64,000 nt of DNA from Paralvinella palmiformis (lineage: Eukaryota > Annelida > Polychaeta > Terebellida > Alvinellidae), in contig JAODUP010000477.1 of NCBI GenBank assembly GCA_025642065.1, forward strand, positions 248,001-312,000, read 5' to 3'. The notes under the pieces were generated by a model. That model was not told where the DNA came from, did not search any database, and saw nothing but the letters and a program-made list of their open reading frames with translations. Position numbers and translations under genes: made by a program. This document shows, piece by piece, positions 58,146-64,000 of the stretch. How positions within the stretch are numbered: the first letter of the stretch is position 1; every line of letters starts with the position of its first letter.

Positions 58146-60830
58146 CTATATCAATGGGTCATTTTCTTGCATTTAAGCTCAATTATGGTTTAAACATGTA
58201 ATAGATAAACACACTAGAAAATATGAAGTAAAGAGATGTTTATATTTGTATGTAAGTGCAACTCAATAAACAAACAGCTGTTATGACAAGAGAAGTGGGC
58301 TTCCATGTATTGTGCTACTGACCAGGACATACACTATGTTATATACTTATAACCACAATAGATGTGCTGTAGTTGACCCATATACCAACAACTCGAGTAT
58401 GGCAACATTCATGTAATGTTTGTGCACCATACTTCTACTTATGGTGCTGCACCCATCAACCCCCCCCCCCCAAAAAAAAGCAAATCTGAATATGTTTATT
58501 TAATTTCAAGATTATTCTTAATTCTCTGGTGCCTAGATAAATGGTGATAACATACATTGTTAGAAAAGTAACATCAGCCATATAATATAGTGTATTGGTT
58601 ACTACATGATTTTACATTTAATACTTTGTGGAGCTATAACTAAAATTATGTTTCAGATAGGTAAACTGCTTGTGGCAACTGAGAATCAAAATTAAAATGG
58701 TATTTCTGAAACTTTTCTGCAATAGACCAATTCAATTACCACTGGCACCACCATGCAGCTGAATTTCACACTATGGTCATGGGTTAGAACTAATAGAAGT
58801 CTAAGATTCAGTGTGTTACATGGTGATTTACGCATATAGTGGCTGATAAATGTCTTACTGAGTAGCTGTATATAGGCTGTTTACCAACTATATTTGGATT
58901 TTATTTATAGTCCATTAAGGGTGTGGGATCTCCAGATCATAATTTTGCATTTAATCGGAATGGCATAGACTTCATTCAATAGATATATATCACTAAACTA
59001 AGTAATGTTCAGCACAACCTGCATGGCTGTCATGGTCCAGCCTGTCTAGTTAAAACTTATTTTTTGTATAATTGTTGCCATCTGACATGATGATGTGAAT
59101 GGATTTAATCAATGATCACATAGATTATAATTTAATGGATGATTCCTATTACTGTGACATTGGTATTTATGCATGATATCTTGTATTAAAGTGAACTGTT
59201 TTATTTTCTGAATCAGCCATTCGTGCAATGTTTACTACATGTAAATGTCAAAGGTGCTAATACTCTAATGTAATAACATCTTTTATTTCATAATATAAGT
59301 GATACATATATGATTGGTTCCCAGGTAGAAGTAAAAATAATATTTCCAAAATATTTTTAAAATCAATTAACATTCAGCTAAAAGTTTAATTTAAATTTTT
59401 TTTATTTAATCAATTGAAACCTATGCTAAAAAATCCCCTACGAGTCAACATGAATAATGACGGCTTAGCTGTGTCATTCATCTGGAAAGATTGGTCCGCT
59501 CAGTCATGGGTTATATACTGATGAATATTGTGTTAAATCCTGTGGAAAGACACAATCATTCAGCTGAAATACTAGTCTCAGTGTAATATGAAATAATTTG
59601 CTGAAAGATTTCCAGTATTTACCATTAGTGAAAAGTTTCCATCCCCTATTAAGTGGCCGCCATAGCTGTTTCTAACCCAAGACTGCAGTTGACAATTGAT
59701 GCAATGCATTTTACATGGATCGATCTATTCTTGTGCAAAAGAAATGTAAATGGCATTGTTTCCTGTGAAGCACAGATTTATTTCACACAATCTTAAAAAC
59801 AAATCATATTCCATGACATCCTGCAATTATTTGCAGGCCATGAGGTATATATATATATATATTTACAACAAATTCATGGCTATGGCCAGACTTTCCAGAT
59901 TCTAATTTAGGGGGAAAAAGTACAGATTTTTTATAGATTCTACAGCTTTGCATAACTTGACCATTATAGTTTAAAAGCAATGTCTATTTAGATATTTTAG
60001 TGTTGAGAATATATAAGCTTTTTAGACATGAGAGCCTCAGTTATAGTGTACCTAAGGATATTCTAGCTGTGGTTACACTAGTAAAATAAATTATATTATT
60101 AAAAGATGTTTAGAAAGTGAAAACGATATCTAGCATGTCTGGTCAATATGTCTTGGTGGGAGCTTTCTTTGCTTAACCTGAGATATTTTGAACCTCAGTA
60201 AACAAGCTATCCAGTAAGTAATCATAAGTTTGATTCTTTCCTATATTACAAATTCACTTCATAATACAATTAGTAGAGATTAACCATGACAGTTTAATTT
60301 CAAACAAATGGAAACTACCAAAACTTTTAATAACAAATAAAATAGTATAAAGTGACCAAATAATCTATTATAAAGTAGCAACAATATCAATGAGAAAATA
60401 CTATTTTAGACTGTTAACAAGGCAGGATATAAATTTTGGAATATCTAAGCAGGATATATATTAATGAACATAATGTTGAAAATGTTCATATGATATGCGG
60501 TTCTCAAATATACAATAAATACACTATATCATGATGATGACACATAATTTCTATGTAGGATATAATTTATTATATTTGAAAGTTTTAAATCATGTATTTG
60601 AAAAACTTACTATGACCCAGATATGGGGTCAATTCCATTTTGTGAATTCCAAATATTTGTATATGCTTTACAAACACAAAAAAAGATGTAAGATATTTTT
60701 TATTCAAATTAATATTTTATTCAGTGATATATACGATAAATATAAATTGTATACAGATAGAAGTTGAGGATGATAATAGTGACATCTGGATGACAACACA
60801 ATTGGTTATGCAATGTAATCCAAATATATC
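58146..60830. other. Non-coding stretch, nothing recognised
   Basis: Contains a C12A8 tract at 58459-58479 and a short (TA)n at 59844-59862. Open frames are short. Confidence 0.5.
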
Positions 60831-60975
60831 AAAGGGACTAATTGGATAAGCAGTGATTGCCAATTACTGCCTATCCAATTAGTCCCTTTAATGTACCTAC
60901 TCCGATTAGTGATTGGAGTAAGTACTCAGAGTAGATACTTGGAATACCTACTCCGAGTAGTTTATATTCCAAGTA
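60831..60975. repeat. Nested hairpin cluster
   Basis: Arms AAAGGGACTAATTGGATAAG/CAGT (60831-60854) and its complement (60866-60889) pair over 24 bp with one mismatch. Then come a palindrome CTACTCCGAGTAG (60948-60960) and arms TACTTGGAATA/TATTCCAAGTA (60936-60946, 60964-60974). Confidence 0.9.
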
Positions 60976-60979
60976 AAAT

Positions 60980-62225
60980 TGTAATGGGAGAAATATTTCT
61001 GAATTAAAAAATTAAATGGTAAACTAATTTGTGGATGAAATTATTTTTGGTAGCAAACTTCAATTCCTATTCTAATTTAAAAAAAAAGCAATATCAATTC
61101 TACCTAGACCACCTAATAATATCAATAAAACTATTTAAGAATTATAAAAAGATGACAAGGATTGAAAGAGGTTTATGTATTGCCGTAGTTTCAGAAGAGA
61201 AACCATTAAATTCTGTGAAGTAAAACATATAACACAATTTAACAGAAGCTATGCGACTTATGGTTAGATCTAAAGCATAGAAAGCAATATTATCAGATAC
61301 ATGTGCTAAAACTGCATGAAAGCCAAGACCAAGTTGTATTTATTAAGTTGAGTCATGGAAAAAATCTGAACAAATGAGTATTGAAATAATAATAGTGATA
61401 TAAAATGTAGGAATCTAGATCTATATAATTTTGACATAAAATTTCATCCGTCCACAGAAATTCCGGGGACTGCTGAAATTAAATCTAGTCAGGATTGCAT
61501 TTCATTCAATAGATCTAACTTAGACTTACTCTTACTTAGTCTTAAACCGTGTTAGTAACTAGATTTAGACTATTCTTTTAAATTTAACGTTTTAAAGTCT
61601 TATGATTTTGGCTCTTTCACTCCACTTATCCACAAGTGTTAATATTGCTGACTGGTAGTGTAATGTTGATGAAAACTTGACTTGGATCTGGATCTACAAT
61701 TTGACTGGAAACACCCCCTAACGGAGACCTGAGGCTGAGTCTCTAAATTATGACTAAAATCAGCTAAATCGTTAATTATGTCTGAATACTGGTGTTCTAC
61801 GGACTTCAATTATTCTACTCATTTACCTTAATTCATTTAAAGATGATCTGTCAGGTCAAACGCAAGTTATGTGGCTGCTTTTCAGCGTTCTGTTCCAGTT
61901 GCTGTATTTTGTTTACATGACTATGTTTACGAGAAATAAAAAACGCAGTACTGTTCAACCCGCGATTGATGTAGCCAAATGTTACATATGTACTTTTCTG
62001 TTATAGTTAAAATAGCCACAAGTACATAGAAGGAGCGCTCATTCGTTTACTATTAATGTCATGATAGCCTACTAACCCACGTTGACTTGATAATACTGAC
62101 ACACCAGAATTGTTAGATTTATAATGTCAAATTGGGTTACGAGTACGCGACTAGTATTATGATTTTCTTAATGTTTTCAATAATATTATTATTGAGGATA
62201 AAATCTCGTGAGGGCGCCTGTGTAT
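60980..62225. other. Non-coding stretch, nothing recognised
   Basis: About 1.2 kb between the hairpin cluster and the LINE remnant. No exon or repeat recognised. Confidence 0.5.
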
Positions 62226-62227
62226 GA

Positions 62228-62228
<1 letters not shown>

Positions 62229-62288
<60 letters not shown>

Positions 62289-62289
62289 C
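62229..62289. repeat. (TA)n(TG)n compound microsatellite
   Basis: About 17 TA units, then about 12 TG units, directly before the LINE remnant. Confidence 0.95.
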
Positions 62290-62299
62290 TTCAGTTGAT

Positions 62300-63250
62300 T
62301 TTTAGAAAAAGTAAGAAAGTGTACAGTAACATTGCTGAGGCTCCTGATGAAGGATCAATGTTTGGATTAATTATGCCTGATTTATCTGCAGCCTTTAACA
62401 CTGTAACATCAAGCGTTTAGAATTATTTTCCTTTGGCGTGAAGGAAAAGCCCTTAACCTGGGTAATGTTATAACCAGTGAGTGTGTCTTAGTCGCAGATA
62501 AAACACCACCCGATGTACGTCTTCATTTTAGTGTACCACAGGGATCCATTTTATGACCAAAGAATTACGATATGAATACTAAACCATTTAGTGAAAATGT
62601 TTAACGCCGAAAATTAAATGTCATTGTTATGCCGATAATACTCAAGTTTACATAATTGTAAAGCTATATGCGATAAATGTGATGATATTTCATCTTCAAC
62701 TAAAGCTTGTGTTGCAGACATAAATATTTGGATGAACAGCAACATGATAAAATTGAAAAGAAGCAAGTGAATTCTACATGTAAGTCCTAGCTGTAATCAT
62801 CAAATCAGAAAAGAAAAAAAAATAGGACGTATTCCCAAGTATATACAAGACTTTATTCCAAAGGCTTATAATTTATCGACTGGACTATAGCAATGTATTA
62901 TTATATAGTATACAAATCCAGTTTTACATATTCAAACTACTGAGTGGAACAGCATAACTGTATCTGAGCGATCTGACACGAAAGCATATACCAGTGGGCA
63001 GTGAGATTGCTGCGATCTGAGTCTTGTTCACTGTTGACGGTACAAAACAACACGCAGCAATGTACAGAAGAGAAATCCTTCTGAGCATCAGCTCCCGGAC
63101 TTTGGAATAAGTTACCTAATCATACTAAAGTTTGAGCAGGTAAATACATATTTTGTAAGATTCTTAAAATTCAATTATTTAAATTAGCCTTTTTATAATA
63201 CATAAAGCTGTGTTTTTATGTATATAATGTGCTGGCGCTATACGAGCTTA
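62300..63250 (+). pseudogene. Decayed non-LTR retrotransposon reverse transcriptase (CR1/L2-like)
   Basis: Frames interrupted by stops and indels still show ordered RT motifs: MPDLSAAFNTV (62371-62404), a VPQGSIL motif (about 62532-62552), CYADNTQVYI (about 62629-62656, YADD catalytic box with Asp-to-Asn), CVADINIWMNSN (about 62710-62745), RLDYSNVLLY (about 62874-62905), then SAPGLWNKLPNHTK (about 63090-63130) as in the C-terminal end of CR1/L2/jockey-type LINEs. The order is correct and all on the plus strand. Inactive. A GCGCTATACGAGC 3' motif lies near 63235. The clade is inferred. Confidence 0.8.
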
Positions 63251-63259
63251 GAACATGTT

Positions 63260-64000
63260 ATAATTATTTTTCAATCCAGTTCAAGTCAGTCGATGTAATT
63301 AACTGAACTTAAACCCATCTCTCTCATAATATAAAATAACATTAACGATATTAAAGATCAATTAAGGTTGACATTATAAAACTAGATGTCAAATACATAA
63401 GAGACACAACCTAGAAATGTCAGCTAGCTAGTGTTGTAAATATGTCGTAACTGGTCCTGATCCAATGCCACAGGCAGACATAATCACTGCACAGCAGATA
63501 ACCGGTTTGGAGTTGGATACAGTTTATGGTCATCAAAGATGACTGATGTAAAGGTGTCTGCAGCCCAGGAACCGCCATTAGATCAAGTACAGTATGGATG
63601 GTCACAATATATAATGGATACTTATGAAGCGCCAAAGCCAGATAACCCTCAACAGATGTAACCTAGTGCATTATGGGAAAGTCTAATTGGTTCTAACCTC
63701 CTAATGTTACGTGTGTGAAAATATGACGCCTTGTAGACAGCAGCCACACGAATCTCCATGTTATTATGTTGGTAGAGGAGTACACCAAGTTTTTGGCAGA
63801 GTCACTAGAATCACAGAGTATTTGCTAATTCGCTTTTCCTACCTTTTAGTTATAGTTTGTTTGTGACGATCCAGGACTGTATGTTACTGATGCAAATTTC
63901 TAGTCGCTCAATAAGTTCTTGCCTCTGTGACATATAACAAATACAGTTGCGTATCATCTGCGTACATATCTATCTGTATTCTATATAGTGGGGATGGGTG
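63260..64000. other. Right edge, nothing recognised
   Basis: No exon or repeat recognised; the open frame 63420-63635 (minus) has no known similarity. Confidence 0.5.

Overview
This is eukaryotic (metazoan) genomic DNA. It is AT-rich and dense in (TA)n, (CA)n, (CT)n and (GA)n microsatellites, tRNA-derived SINEs and decayed transposons, and its one recognisable gene is split by GT-AG introns. The repeat style (compound CA/TA arrays, short tRNA-SINEs, 'AGCGCC'-type interspersed repeats) suggests a lophotrochozoan, most likely a mollusc. That is an inference; nothing here fixes the species.

Region 1 (about 1-9,952, minus strand) holds the 5' two-thirds of an M13 metallopeptidase gene of the endothelin-converting enzyme (ECE-1-like)/neprilysin family. 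Eleven consecutive coding exons with consistent splice phases run from the start codon at 9952 to 299. They encode the cytosolic tail, a single membrane anchor, the DPxADPCDDFY-YACGGW segment and the all-helical ectodomain up to the RKPPERQR motif. The last quarter, including the HExxH zinc site, lies beyond the left edge. One exon (8100-8454) carries an apparent 1-nt deletion that breaks the frame. The introns hold a TIR-type DNA transposon, microsatellites, SINEs and a degenerate 59-bp repeat.

Region 2 (about 9,953-64,000) is some 54 kb in which I recognise no convincing protein-coding exon. Its main structure is a direct tandem duplication (18936-21287 and 21288-24573, 2.35 and 3.29 kb). 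Each copy contains a 28-bp minisatellite, which has about 9 units in the first copy and about 42 in the second. Other contents are several tRNA-SINE families, a second copy of the intronic TIR element (50761-51130), an interspersed 'AGCGCC' repeat (51290-51690), a cluster of minisatellites (52.1-54.1 kb), a short non-autonomous DNA element (56343-56622), three perfect or near-perfect hairpins (57.85, 58.08 and 60.83 kb) and a decayed LINE reverse transcriptase (62300-63250). A candidate distal 5' exon for the peptidase gene lies at 37849-38060 (minus), but this is speculative.

There is no operon-like organisation, CRISPR array, rRNA or convincing functional tRNA gene. I found no clearly new gene system. 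The most notable items are the frameshifted peptidase exon, the tandem duplication with copy-specific minisatellite expansion, and the SINE/MITE families that may be undescribed in this lineage.
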